Below are positions 49,901 to 60,624 of a DNA stretch of 64,000 nucleotides, one piece after another. The stretch is from positions 43,483,622-43,547,621 of the forward strand of contig CM034592.1 of the NCBI GenBank assembly GCA_020091685.1. Direction: 5' to 3'. Every line of letters starts with the position of its first letter. Position 1 is the first letter of the stretch. The translations under genes were made by a program, and so were the position numbers. The notes under the pieces were generated by a model, which saw nothing but the letters and a program-made list of their open reading frames with translations, did no database searches and was not told the DNA's origin. The stretch is from Lutjanus erythropterus (lineage: Eukaryota > Chordata > Actinopteri > Lutjaniformes > Lutjanidae).

Positions 49901-50269
49901 GACTCTGATTGATTAGAAAGAGAAAAAAAAAAAATCAGCCTATAAAGACCCGTGTTTTTTTTATTTTTTCTCCTCTTCAGCTCAGGGATCATAATAGGAG
50001 CTCGAGACTCGTAAGAGAGCAAACAAAAACCAGAGGTCTCAAGATTAAATGTTTGAATAGAATAAAGTTTGTGAGTAGATCGATCAACATTGCTGTCGTT
50101 CCCCGCAGACCTTTACTTTTTACCATAGTTTTTATTAGTTGTTTCTCAGCAACGGGTAAAAGCTTCTTTCTGCTGGTTTTAACCCGTTGTCATTTACAGA
50201 TTGCCAAATACTGACTTTTCTCTGTGTCTGACACCGACACACATCACACCCTTTAGCTTATGTATGAGA

Positions 50270-50985
50270 TGCACCTATGCCTTCAGCTAACTTCATTATA
50301 AACCCATCTGTATCAGGGGATGTAGTAGAAAGAGCGAGAAAGTTTGCATCTGGCCGCCCATCCATGTCAGAAAAATGTATAGGTACAAGTAACTTGGTGC
50401 GAATGATATTTGCATTTTTTGTTGGGCGGCAGCCTCTAGTGGTTGTAGTAATTATGACAGGAGCAAAGGAGAATGTCGGGTGACGTGGTATGAAGAGCGA
50501 GAAAGTTGTGCTGAATGAATGTGTCAAACAAACACATGCTGTTAAAGTTCTCAAGTTACATTATGTGTGCAACTCCTGCGACTCCTCCATAGTACTCCAA
50601 GTATAATCTTTTGGCAGAGCCTAAGCAAATAAGAAAGTTTTGGTGTCGCACCGTTTCTCAGTGTTAATCATTATCGAAGTCTGGAAGCCCGGTGCGCCTG
50701 TCGCTGGTGTACGTACCACTTGGTCATATGTTTTTTTTGGGAGTCATTGGCCTTTGACCTGTTCTGTGATTTAGGTATGTGGAGGAAGTCGGGTGGATGG
50801 ATGGGCCAAACAGACTTTCACCCAGGAGGCAGGGGTTCTCGTCCCGTGTGAAACCAAAAACAAAAGTTTGGAGTTTCATGCCTCACTCACTTAAGTCCCA
50901 TGATGTACCCAACATACTTATTTTAAGCCTTTCCCTAAACCTAACCAGGTAGTTTGGTGCCTAAACCCCACTAAACTCTGACCGT
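50270..50985. repeat. dispersed repeat region, same family at 50785-50985 plus related 5' segments
   Basis: 50785-50985 has the usual motifs ('ggtggatggatgggccaaac', 'cacccaggaggcagg', 'ccctaaacctaaccagg'). Upstream, 'gggcggcagcctctagtggttg' and a repeated 'aagagcgagaaagtt' (near 50330 and 50492) look repeat-derived too, but the boundaries are uncertain. Confidence 0.45.
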
Positions 50986-51420
50986 TTTATGACGTGATGC
51001 TCGTGTTAAAAAGTGATTTTGGCAGCATCTAAAGGTTTCCTTTAGCAGCCTGAGATGCTGAGTGGCTTTAATATTTGAAGACCTGGAATGAGAGCAAGTT
51101 CAGACTCTTCAGCTGCTGTATTTCTCATTGGCTACCATTGAGATTTAACCAAAAACAATTGTTTTGTAACCTGGCCTAAAACGAAGTCTATTCTTTTGTT
51201 GTTTATATTCATACAACTCTGAAAAGTTAGCTCTCAGTGGTGGCTTATCTAAGTCACTAGAAGTTTTTCAGACTTTACTTTTTGCTTTTGTTTGAGGCAC
51301 TTTGTAACTGCAACTTTGTAGCAATGTAAATATATAATGTATGTACTACACTCTGTACTTCAAGGCTGTGAGAGCTGACACATTGATTGATATACTTTTT
51401 TTTTTTTTCATCTATTATAG

Positions 51421-51499
51421 CTGACGAATCATTGCTTTCATCCTGTGTCGCCCGTCTTCTCCTGCTTCGTGTGGGAATCGATGGTGGAAACATATTCAG
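51421..51499 (+). other. weak exon-like segment
   Basis: TTTTTTTTTTTTTCATCTATTATAG precedes and GTATGT follows a 79-base segment open in two of three frames. On the minus strand an overlapping frame encodes a basic patch (TRSRRRRATQDESNDSS). Neither strand gives a peptide I recognise, so this is recorded as splice-like context only. Confidence 0.2.
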
Positions 51500-52084
51500 G
51501 TATGTCTGCTCTTCAGCCGCGATGTTACCAGCAAGGTCAGCAACAGCAACGTAGGCCGAAAAAATACAGCAAAAACTTTTTATCATCAATATTCATCATC
51601 TTGCAGAAGGGTACAGAGGTGGAGGCTTGCTGTTTCTGTTATGCTACATCTTTGCAGACTGAAAAACAAGCACTGCATGGAGCAGGTCCTATCTGGTCTG
51701 GAGAATCACTGTACCAAATCATGTTTGATGCCGAAGACTGAGACACATGTTGAGCCCTGAAGACCTCTCTTATTTGCCAAACTGAAGAGAGAAAGTTGAT
51801 CAAACCCAGGTCACTCACTGATGTTTAGGACATGCTTTGTGTCTTGAAATATTAATCTAGGCTGAAATATTATTTACTTTGTGAGAGATTTCGACTCAGT
51901 ATCCATAATACAAGAATTTCAAGTAGGAAAATAAAAAAAAAATTAATAAGTATAAACCATTTAGTTGGTGCCAATATATGCAATCTGCACGTTGCATATA
52001 AAAATGACACTTAAAGTGGCATGATTTTCAAAAAAGAAGTGCAGTGTGTTTGTCAGTGAGCCTGGCTGCTATCAAAAAACAAGA

Positions 52085-52330
52085 AAACAGTTATTTTCAG
52101 CGTTTGTTGGCGGCGGGTGAGTTTTAAATGTCATAGGGAGTAATTGAATAAGAATGAGCAGCCGCAGTGAGCTGTTAAATGAAGAGCTGCAGGCGACAGG
52201 CTGCACACCTGTAACCTCTCAGCCAGGTAACCGGCTCCTTTCACTGTGTCCCGCTGTTCGCAGGCTCGTGCCGTGCGCCTCATTAAATCAGATCACAGTA
52301 GCTCATGGAAAAATTATTACACGACTTTAT
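52085..52330. promoter_or_regulatory. candidate conserved regulatory block
   Basis: 'gagtaattgaataagaatg', GAGCTGTTAAATGAAGAGCT, TCATTAAATCAGATCACAG and AAAAATTATTACACG lie in a GC-richer, repeat-free island just left of the fold-back element. Confidence 0.32.
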
Positions 52331-52428
52331 TAAAACAGCAATAATTTGTTTTGCTGCTCCCAGAATTCCGTGACCCGAAAATTTAAATTTGCAGCTACCA
52401 GCAGTAACTACAGGTGTCACCAAATCAA

Positions 52429-53529
52429 CCAGGGGCTTCATTTATAAAAATGACTTATGATCAATTTTGATCTGACTTAAGCAGAAAACCATGTATTCAC
52501 AGTTATTTATAAAACCTTACTTTGATGTGAAAATTATCTTATCTTGAAGCAAAGTCCGGACTTGATTCAAGTAATTTTCCTGCAGGTTATGAAGGGTTGT
52601 TGCAGTTTGGGATGCATGTGTGTTCAGGCCTGTGGTGATCAAGTTCATGAGCAATGTGACAGGAATTATCAATTAAATATGTGAGGAATTCATAACTTCA
52701 CACACGTCCAAGTTGGTCTGTAATCCCCTGAATAATATGTGTCGCCTGGCTTCAGTCTCCTATACCATGGCTGCAATCTCGTCTTCCATACAAATTATTT
52801 TTCTCTTTTGGTAAAAGGCTGTTTCACGGTTTAAAAAAAGACAGAAAACTAAGAACTGAGAAAACTCATTATTTCAAGGCAATTGTCTTCACTAAATTTT
52901 TGAGTTTTAAGTCAAACAAGCTGAAAAAAGGTTTGCTGAACTATAATCTTTTATTGATTTAATAACTTACCTTTAACTTTTCTTCTTTAGATACATTTGA
53001 ATCTTTGAGTTTTAGAAACCCAAAGAATTCTGTATTTATTTATGTTCACCCATTCAGTCATTATTTTCGTGCCTGAAAATGAAATGTTTATTTGATAATA
53101 TTTAATTATTAACCATTATTGACTTGAACAAGTTTATTCAACAATATTTGAAATTTTATTTTCCAAAACTCAAAGATTCATATTTTTTCTGAGAAGAAAA
53201 GTAAATTATGTCAACAAAAGTTTATTGGCTGATAATTTTTTTTAAAGTTTATTTCAAAATATACGAGTTTGATTTTGATACAAAACTAATGAAAAATTTA
53301 GTGAAGAAAGTTGCCTTGAATTTCTAACTTTTCTTAACTTTATTTTTTATAGTCTTCCTGATGAAACCCTCATCTGTACTTCATTATGTAAGTGAAGTAT
53401 AGATCATCAGATGTTTTTTTTTAGACGCTCACAATCTTTTATAAATTGAACTTTAAGCACATTGTTGGAAATGATCTTGAGACTCAGTTCAAGTACAAAA
53501 CTAAGCATTTTTATAAATGAGGCCCCAGG
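52429..53529. mobile_element. 1.1-kb fold-back (inverted-repeat) element
   Basis: Ends CCAGGGGCTTCATTTATAAA and TTTATAAATGAGGCCCCAGG match in inverted orientation over about 28 bases. Further inside, 52873-52901 pairs with 53292-53320 (27 of 29 bases by eye) and 53000-53016 pairs with 53162-53178. The element is therefore one long imperfect palindrome with its centre near 53090. No open frame of note. It lies just downstream of the presumed ptprt-like transcript end. Confidence 0.8.
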
Positions 53530-53692
53530 TCTAAAGCAAATATCTGGTTGCCATTTTAATGGGATTATCTTTTCACATGTTGTGACATTCGGCTGTCATT
53601 CAGATCCCTCAGATTTATGCATAAAACGTTAATAAAATTACAATTAGAGTCTGTCAAAAGACAAATGAGATCACATTCAACATTTTGGTCCC

Positions 53693-53698
53693 TTTATT
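53693..53698 (-). terminator. candidate polyadenylation signal
   Basis: TTTATT on the plus strand gives AATAAA on the minus strand. It is the last such hexamer before the fold-back repeat and lies at the end of the repeat-poor stretch. Cleavage would fall around 53670-53680. Earlier hexamers are also possible. Confidence 0.3.
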
Positions 53699-54489
53699 TC
53701 ATGTTAACCACATTTCAAACAACTAAACAACCAATGGTAATGGCATCACCAGATCTAAACAACACTTTGCTAGACAAATAATCATCAGAATAATAATTAT
53801 ACAAAAGAAATGTACAAATTCAGGACAGAAAAAACAAAAAGAAATCCAAAAAAGAAAACAAACAAACAAAAATATATAATACAGATGAACGGCCATCAAC
53901 CAAGCCAATAAAATAAAGCCTTAGTGGAAATAAGTGATAAACGTTTCTGGCATTCACATCGTCTTCGATACAACACTCTCGCTGTCTTTGTCTCGATAGG
54001 TCCATTAGCGAGCCTGACTGGACTCCAAGCAACGAATAAAACAGAAGCGCAGACTGAACAGTTCGCCACAACATTTTGCCACAAGTATGCTGGTTCTGGC
54101 CAAGAGCATTGACACCTAAACTAAAACAAATGTTCACCAGAGATTAACCTTCATTTTTGTGAAATGTTAAGTTTTATTCCAAAACCGGGTCGTCAATGGT
54201 CTCAAAAACCTGCTGGTATGAACTGATGACATAAAAGTAAATGACGCTATGGTTTACAATTAGTTTTTAGAAGATGTTGGCTTACAAAATTGCTTTCGTC
54301 ATTAGTTTAATCGTCCATATTACCTCAGTTATATGATCAAATATCACAGTCCTTTTGACTCAACACAGTTCAGAGGGTGCTAAAAGAAAAAACTCATAAT
54401 TAGCTTGTTGTTTTGTCCTTTAACATTCAGATTTCTCTTAAAAGATGTGAGGAAGACTAAAGTCTGGTCAAAGGCTGAAGTCTGCATCG

Positions 54490-54630
54490 CATCCTGTATT
54501 ATTCTTATTAAGACCCGCATGTCCTTAGAGCTGCAGTGGCATCTGCCCCGTCAGCCATGTTGACCTCATTTCACCCCGGGGTCAATCATCGCCTGAAATC
54601 ATTTCCTATTAGACCGGGTGGTTGAGTTTG
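54490..54630. promoter_or_regulatory. candidate conserved block inside the presumed 3' UTR
   Basis: It contains CATGTTGACCTCATTTCACC and CCCCGGGGTCAATCATCGCC. The TGACCTCA half-site and GGGGTCA lie close together in opposite sense, like a nuclear-receptor or bZIP site pair. Conservation untested. Confidence 0.25.
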
Positions 54631-56799
54631 TTGAATTAATTTTTTTTTAAACCTGCACACCTCAGCGAGCTTAGCGGAAAGCAAATTTGAGTCTTTGTTT
54701 GCGGAGGAAAAGTAAATGTGACCCGTCTCTTTGTCTTTGTGTTGTCATTTTAATGCTAGAAGGCAGGGCCGGGAGACTGTCATCCTCAGCCATGTATTCA
54801 GAATATATGTGACAGAATACACAGCGAGGATTATGGGTGTAATCTAAATGAAGGAAATTTATGGAGTCTATCTTTTTGATCACCATGGGTAAAGTTTACT
54901 CTGTGGTCATCCATGTCCAATTCTGATTTGCAACTAATTTCTGAAATGTTATTTTAGAGAGAATGCTTATCTTATACCAATATACGACAGGAAAAATATG
55001 TGCAAAAATTATGTATGACTTATCCCTTTTGCTAATGCAGCTGTTAAAATGAATACCATCTGCCTCAGCATAAGAAACAAAAAGAAACATTTCAGTATGT
55101 GAAATGAGTCCAAATCATCAAAACCAACAAAACGTGCCTCGACCTTTGTAAAGCTACAAGCTGCACTGTACTGAAAGCAGTTGTTTGGCTAATGATTGAT
55201 TGCTTTTGCCTGCCCACAGTTCAGCAGGTTTGGTTGGGTCGGTCTTGATTTCAGTCAATAATTTCTCCCAGTTTGTTCATTGTCCTTACAGCAATTTAAA
55301 GTCAACCAACTTGGCAAAAAAAAAGGAGATTAAGTTACACTTCATTTAGCTTTTTCATCTGGAATTTCTTCATTTTCAGTGAGTCTGTATGCGAGTACAG
55401 TTCATGCGACCCGTTCTCAATTTCAATCTTCTTCCTCATTGTAAGTCACTCAGAATGTGGGCTTCAGTTAAATGTGCAATATGCAAAAATATATATCTTA
55501 ATTCTTTAGACAACATGTCTAATGGACAGCTTTGAAGGTAACATAAGACTTTGTCCCAAACTATAATCACCGAGTCGCTGAAGATGATACTGACACAGCT
55601 TTTTAGAACGATACTGTTTTGAAATGATAACCTTTATTTAAATGTGTCTGGTGCATGATGTTTGTCTGTTTGTTTGTTTGACTGTGGTTGTCTTATCTTA
55701 TTTACAGCAAGGGTGGATGCACACTATAAGATTTTGACAAGTCTGACTTTACATAAAGCCATCCAGAAAACTTTTTTTTTTCTTTAAGCCCCAATGAAAA
55801 AAAAAAACGGAGCAGAGATAACGGCAACATTTGGTCTTGAAGGCAAGGCAGGATTTTCTTTTCTTTTGTCTGTTTAACGCTGTTGTTTGTTAGTCTTCAA
55901 CATGCACTTGACTCATGACTGACTGATGCGGTATGAAGGAAAAGAGACTGAGAAGTTTTGTTACCAATTACTGATTTACAAGTATCGCTGGCATTGAGCA
56001 TTGATGCAGTAAAGAGGCCGTAGCTGCAAGGAAATCTTCAACTTTTGATCTCAAAGAAAAATGCCAGAAATATTCACAAGGGTCTGTTTTTTATGTTTGC
56101 TTTGATCCAGCTGTCCGAATCATCAACAGCAACATCCACATTTCAGTCAAACATATTTCATTACTTTTTCCTTTCTGGTTGGATAAACATTGAAGTCCAA
56201 GAGTAAGCATTTCAGCCAAATCTTAAAGTCTCAAAAAAAAAAAAAAAAATCTTCCAGTGTGCATCCAGCCATCAGAGGGAGACAACATTCAAGGCGTAGA
56301 ATATATCTAAAAAGGAAATACTGTACAATAGTCACATCACAGCCCAGCAGAGAGGACAGAGAGATAGAGAAGGAAAAAGTGGCGCTTTTTTTAACATCTG
56401 ACTTTGTTTTTTCAACATATCATTTTTTATTTTTTCTTTGTACAAGCATTTAAAGTCCCCAGTCTCGCTGAAGCGAACACACACGCGAAAATCACCGGTG
56501 TGTGTGCCTGTCGCTTTGTTTTCTCTTCTGTACAGGTTGCGTATGTGTGTGTGTGTTGTCACAGGTACACACATAGATACACACACGCACTCAAATATGC
56601 AAGCATGTCCTCTCTTATTCACACAGTATCAAGTGCACACGCTCCCAAACACACACACACACAGGCACACATGCTCACAGGTTGGGTTCGGGTCAACACG
56701 AAGCGGTTTTGCACTTTGTGTGTGTCCCCCAGTGTTGCGTTGAGAATGACAGGCAGCATCAGCGGCGGATCAGATGAGAGATTTTCAGCCCGCAGCCAA

Positions 56800-56853
56800 T
56801 CAGAAGGAGCTGAGCGCCTCCAAAGCCACTTCATAGCAGAACTTGTACTGTTC
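56800..56853 (-). CDS. ptprt: last coding exon of the same R2B receptor phosphatase, with stop codon
   Basis: The minus strand shows a pyrimidine-rich acceptor ending in CCTCCGCAG, then [17 protein letters not shown] and TGA. This joins in frame after NMVETM from the exon at 61549, giving [23 protein letters not shown], the typical C-terminal helix of R2B D2 domains. Mammalian relatives usually have ALEYLSSF; the tyrosine is alanine here. The exon has 17 codons plus stop. The reading frame on the opposite strand across this exon is a shadow. The paralogue assignment to ptprt rests on the C-terminal residues as I remember them. Confidence 0.85.
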   Translation of the reverse strand, partial: [17 protein letters not shown]

Positions 56854-57396
56854 CTGCGGAGGGAAGAGAATGAGCAAAGGTAAATCATCTGCCACACATT
56901 ACCGAGCAAAGATTAGAAAGCAGGTGGCTTGATTTTAAATTCAAAATATCTTTTGAAGCATCCTAAATTTAAATTTCCCTTAGCACCAGCTAATGTTGGA
57001 AAAAGTTCTTCTGTTTCAATTCAATACACATTTATTCATCCGTCTAAGGACATTTGTGTAATAGCTTGCTACCCAGATCAACAGATGTACACAAGTGAAA
57101 GAAAAAACAAATTAATTTTTAAACAATATAAAATGCTACACAAGGTAATGAGGCTGCACAAAAGTATAAATAACACATTGAGGGATTGAGAAGGCTGACT
57201 TGCTTGTTAAACTTTTGCTTTGTTTTCCAGACCTGACAGAGGTGTACATTAATTGCAGGGATGTGAGCTGCAGAATTTTACCAACCAGAGGCAGAATTGG
57301 CCTCGTCCCAAATAACTAAATAGCCCAAGTAACCTCTTCTCATCCCAAATCATCACATACTGACATTTTGTCAGCGCCTCTCAGGTGTATGCCATG

Positions 57397-57620
57397 CTGC
57401 CACAAAGTCTTTTTAAAATATGGTTTGGTAAGCTTTAGGCAACAAAGCTACTTGGGTAGGTTTAGGATAAAACCGTGTTTGGGGTTACAGTAAGTAGGTT
57501 ACGTTATGTACTTCACATCACATGCTGCACGTTAAAAGTTTTCACACATGACATGAACTCTGGTCTCCTGATTCAAATCCTGTCCTTGTTTAAGCAATCC
57601 ATCCACCCCACCTCCCCCAT
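57397..57620. repeat. dispersed repeat copy, left arm of an inverted pair
   Basis: This copy contains the family hallmarks 'acttgggtaggttta' and a later 'ctctggtctcctga...caatccatccaccc' segment, shared with copies at 12105, 18585, 26105, 48040 and 50785. Its first 117 bases are repeated in inverted orientation at 61078-61195, including the complement of 'ctttaggcaacaaagct'. Class unknown; an old non-autonomous transposon is likely. Confidence 0.6.
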
Positions 57621-58538
57621 ATATGGACCCCTACTTCTTTTAAAAGCCCAGTGCGTCTCACAGAGCCACTAACTGGAACTGTAGTTGCAGAGGCATGGCG
57701 GCAACATTGATATATGTTGAGTTGGAAATTGACCCTTCGCTAAGCACTGCTCTCTATAGTTACTGTTGCTAAGTCTGCTAAACTTTCTGTTCTCACACTA
57801 CTTTATGCAGTTTATGATGAAAATGAGGGTTCATTTAACGTTGAAACACAAGCTCTGTGATTATTTAGAGAAGTAAACAAAAGCAGCTTTTCAATTCTAG
57901 CTGGCGACTGTGGATTTTGTCAGCTAAAATAATAACTTTAAAGCACATTTTATAAGTGTAGCTCGAAGATATAAGCTAACGCTAACTCAGCTTCAGTCAG
58001 CTAAGAGGTCTCCAGCTGACATTTTGTTTTCATCCGACATGTTTTAAAACAAGGACCCTGTGAAAGTGTTTATGTAAAGTTACATTGCAGCTGTGTACAT
58101 GATATAACATTAATGCTAAAAGAGGCTAAAGTTAGCTTACATCAGCAAACATTGGTCAGATGGTGAAATATGGCAGGTATATTTCTCAATGACAGATGAC
58201 AGAAATTAACTCAATAATGTGAGAAAAGGAAGCACAGGGACTTGATTAGTGCAGGAGACAATCACGGAGGACAGCTGGTATAAAAGCTAAGCTAACCTGG
58301 CTTAGACCTGAGATGGCGAGCCAGAGAGAGATGCATTGACGTCGACCCACTTTGATTCTGCATCAGCCCACATCCTCCTCCTCAAATCCCCACGGAACAA
58401 ATGCAGATGCAGTGGTATGTAATGAGTTTAGCTGGAGGTAAAGGTACTGCAGCTAGCGTTAGTTTGTCAGACATGCTAACATTTTCAGTAGGGCTGTCAG
58501 TTTAACGCGTTAATTAGATTAACCCTCTATGGTACCAT

Positions 58539-59545
58539 GTTGCCCTCAGGCAACAAACCCATTTTTGCCCTGTCACATCTCCACAATGCATCCCTTTAAA
58601 TGATGCGATACTTTAAAAAGAGGTAAAACCATAGGGAACCATTAACAATGCTTTAATTTGTCACATGACCTCCAGGAAGCGATTTTGAAACCCTTCTTGG
58701 CGGGCTTTTTCTAAGGAGACAGCTCTGCTATCTTGCTGCAAAAAAAGACTCTCAAAAAGTTATTTCTTGTCCCTTTTCCACCTGGAAAAAAATGTCTTCA
58801 CACTAATAGGTGAGTAAACTTTGTTTTGATAGTTTCATGCAACTTATTTACTAATTTAATAGTGGAAACTTGTTAAAATGCAGCTGTTGCCCTGAGGCAA
58901 CAACGTGCCATCATGGAAAGTTGCAATGTTGCCTGCAACAGTGAACCATTATGGAATCACTATAGCAAACACAACACTGACCACTGGCCTATTTGGGTGG
59001 AGAAAAAGGGCAGATGCAGATACCCTGGATGTAAGGGTATAGTGAAATCACAGTGCACAAAATGTGTCACCTGCCTGTGCTTCACTCCTGAAAAAAACTG
59101 CTTCATGGAGTTCCATAAGCACTGAGCAGCAACACCACAAGTGATGGCAACACATGTCAGGAAAGACACAGGGGACTGACACAAAACATGCACTGAAATG
59201 AAGCAGTGATGATCAAACACTGGAATTTGTTGTTTTTGTTTTTCAAATGGTTATGGTAATGGTTATCTTTGTTGATTTAAGTAGTTTAAAGTTTTATACT
59301 TTACACATTTATTTCAATGGGTTGTTCCTAAATAGTACAATGTTGCCTACAGGCAACATTTAGCCAAGAAACTTTTTAAATTCTTTTTAAAATTCTTTTT
59401 AATTTAAAATTTAAAATGAATTGTGACTTCTTGATGTTATTGAATATTTTTGCATATGTTTATGAAATAAACAATGTTCAAATTGGAAAAGGAACGTTCT
59501 TTTTCACTTATGCACCATTATGGTACAATGTTGCCTACAGGCAAC
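58539..59545. repeat. four internal palindromes GTTGCC-N4-GGCAAC
   Basis: Copies lie at 58539-58554 (spacer CTCA), 58886-58901 (CTGA), 59342-59357 (TACA) and 59530-59545 (TACA). Three are preceded by ATG or AATG and two by the longer GGTAC-A-ATG context. A shorter form, GTTGCCTGCAAC, lies near 58927. They are confined to the piggyBac element. Confidence 0.9.
58913..59125 (+). pseudogene. piggyBac transposase C-terminal cysteine-rich domain
   Basis: The 70-residue frame contains KGRCRYPGCKG, then CTKCVTCLCF, then NCFMEFHKH, ending in a stop. The spacing of Cys pairs and the final C-F-x2-F-H match the zinc-binding domain at the end of piggyBac-like transposases, which binds the terminal repeats. 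An ATG at 58913 could start it, but there is no upstream catalytic domain, so it is either the last exon of a decayed transposase or a stand-alone small frame. The frame is uninterrupted, unlike most fossils in this window, and it runs antisense to the host gene. Confidence 0.75.
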
Positions 59546-60522
59546 GAACCCCAAAAAATTCCAAAAATAAAAATAAAAATAAAATTTCTTCAGATTATGT
59601 TTATTTAGTCTATTTTGAGACATAAAAACACTCCAAACATTTTTTCCCTCACTGGCATCATAATGTGTACCATAGAGGGTTAATTAATTACGCTGCAAAT
59701 TAACGCGCTATAAAAATTAACGCAATTAATCATGAGTGGCAAGTCAATGCGCAAGCATTTTAAAATTGGCCCATTGAGTTCGGCACGCGTGTGATCCGCG
59801 GACCACATGTGAGCATCATAGTTTTACTGTCACTCTTACTTTTGTATAAGTTATAATACCAGAAATCTCAATGCAGAGTTGCAGTGAACAGAGGACAAAT
59901 GCGGCTGTATGCAGCGCATCTCTGTGAAGAGCGACTGATTTAAAAACCGTCACATCACCTTGAGTGAAATCCAGACCGTAACTTTTTTCACTGATGTAAC
60001 TCTGCTATCACCATAGAAACAGATCATAAAACTGTGATGTTGATTGAAACTTTGGTGATATCAGCTGTCTTAACTTCTACACAGCTCCTCTCTGCTCACC
60101 GCTGCAGCTCTGTCTCACCCCGTCTGTGACACAGTGTGTCTGCTGATTGATCGTGACTTCTAACCAATCAGATGTGCTGCTGTAGGCGGGACATTGAGCC
60201 AGACTACAGAGCATAGTTGTGTATTATACTGTACAGTGTATAATGATCTAATATATGTATAGTATATACATAGTACAGCACTGTATAAGATTGAAGTTTT
60301 TAATATTATTACCATTATCATTACTATTATCATTATTATTACATTACATAACTATGGTGATAATTACAGACAGACAAAGATCAAAGACAAGTGCATTTTT
60401 AAAATAATTTAACTCTAATCCGACCACTTTTTTCTTTTTTGCTGATCCGAAAAATGATCCGATCCGTGACTCAAACCCGTGATACGATCCGAACCGTGAG
60501 GTTTTTGATCCGTTGCAGTCCT

Positions 60523-60624
60523 AAGAGCGAGGCAAGCTTACTTAGACCTTTGAACGGCAAGTTTATTTATAAAAAGAACAAAGACGGGACTATTAACAAG
60601 AACGCAGTGATTTGTACCTTGTGT
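60523..60624 (+). pseudogene. truncated BED zinc finger of a hAT transposase
   Basis: The frame reads KSEASLLRPLNGKFIYKKNK, then DGTINKNAVICTLC. The FIYKKN.DGT.NK..VICTLC pattern matches the first half of the DNA-binding BED finger of fish ZBED-like hAT transposases, with the first zinc pair as C-x2-C. The second half (SSLKYHL..H) is absent; the frame runs straight into the element's right terminal sequence. This is what an internal deletion of an autonomous parent would leave. No function is implied. Confidence 0.6.

Larger units (their letters stand above)
53680..56799 (-). other. ptprt: probable 3' untranslated region of the ptprt-like gene
   Basis: Downstream of the stop codon at 56800 the minus strand runs for about 3.1 kb without a recognisable mobile element, in contrast to both flanks. 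It contains T-rich and A-rich runs and several AATAAA motifs (for example near 56424, 55637, 54172 and 53693). A fold-back repeat begins just beyond 53529. The transcript end is therefore inferred, not seen; a shorter 3' UTR using an earlier signal is equally compatible. Confidence 0.4.
58523..59679 (+). mobile_element. piggyBac-family element, internally deleted
   Basis: Terminal repeats CCCTCTATGG and CCATAGAGGG, extending as GGTACC and GTAC, are flanked by TTAA at 58519-58522 and 59680-59683, the diagnostic piggyBac target. At 1157 bases the element is about half of an autonomous one. It keeps a cysteine-rich C-terminal transposase segment (58913-59125) but shows no trace of the catalytic DDD core. 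Four palindromes GTTGCC-N4-GGCAAC lie at 58539, 58886, 59342 and 59530. It is inserted 30 bases inside the left end of the hAT element. Confidence 0.88.

Noticed and set aside
56404-56883. 159-residue plus-strand open frame
   Set aside because: It lies antisense to the ptprt-like final exon and across CA repeats. It has no recognisable domain and is a shadow frame.
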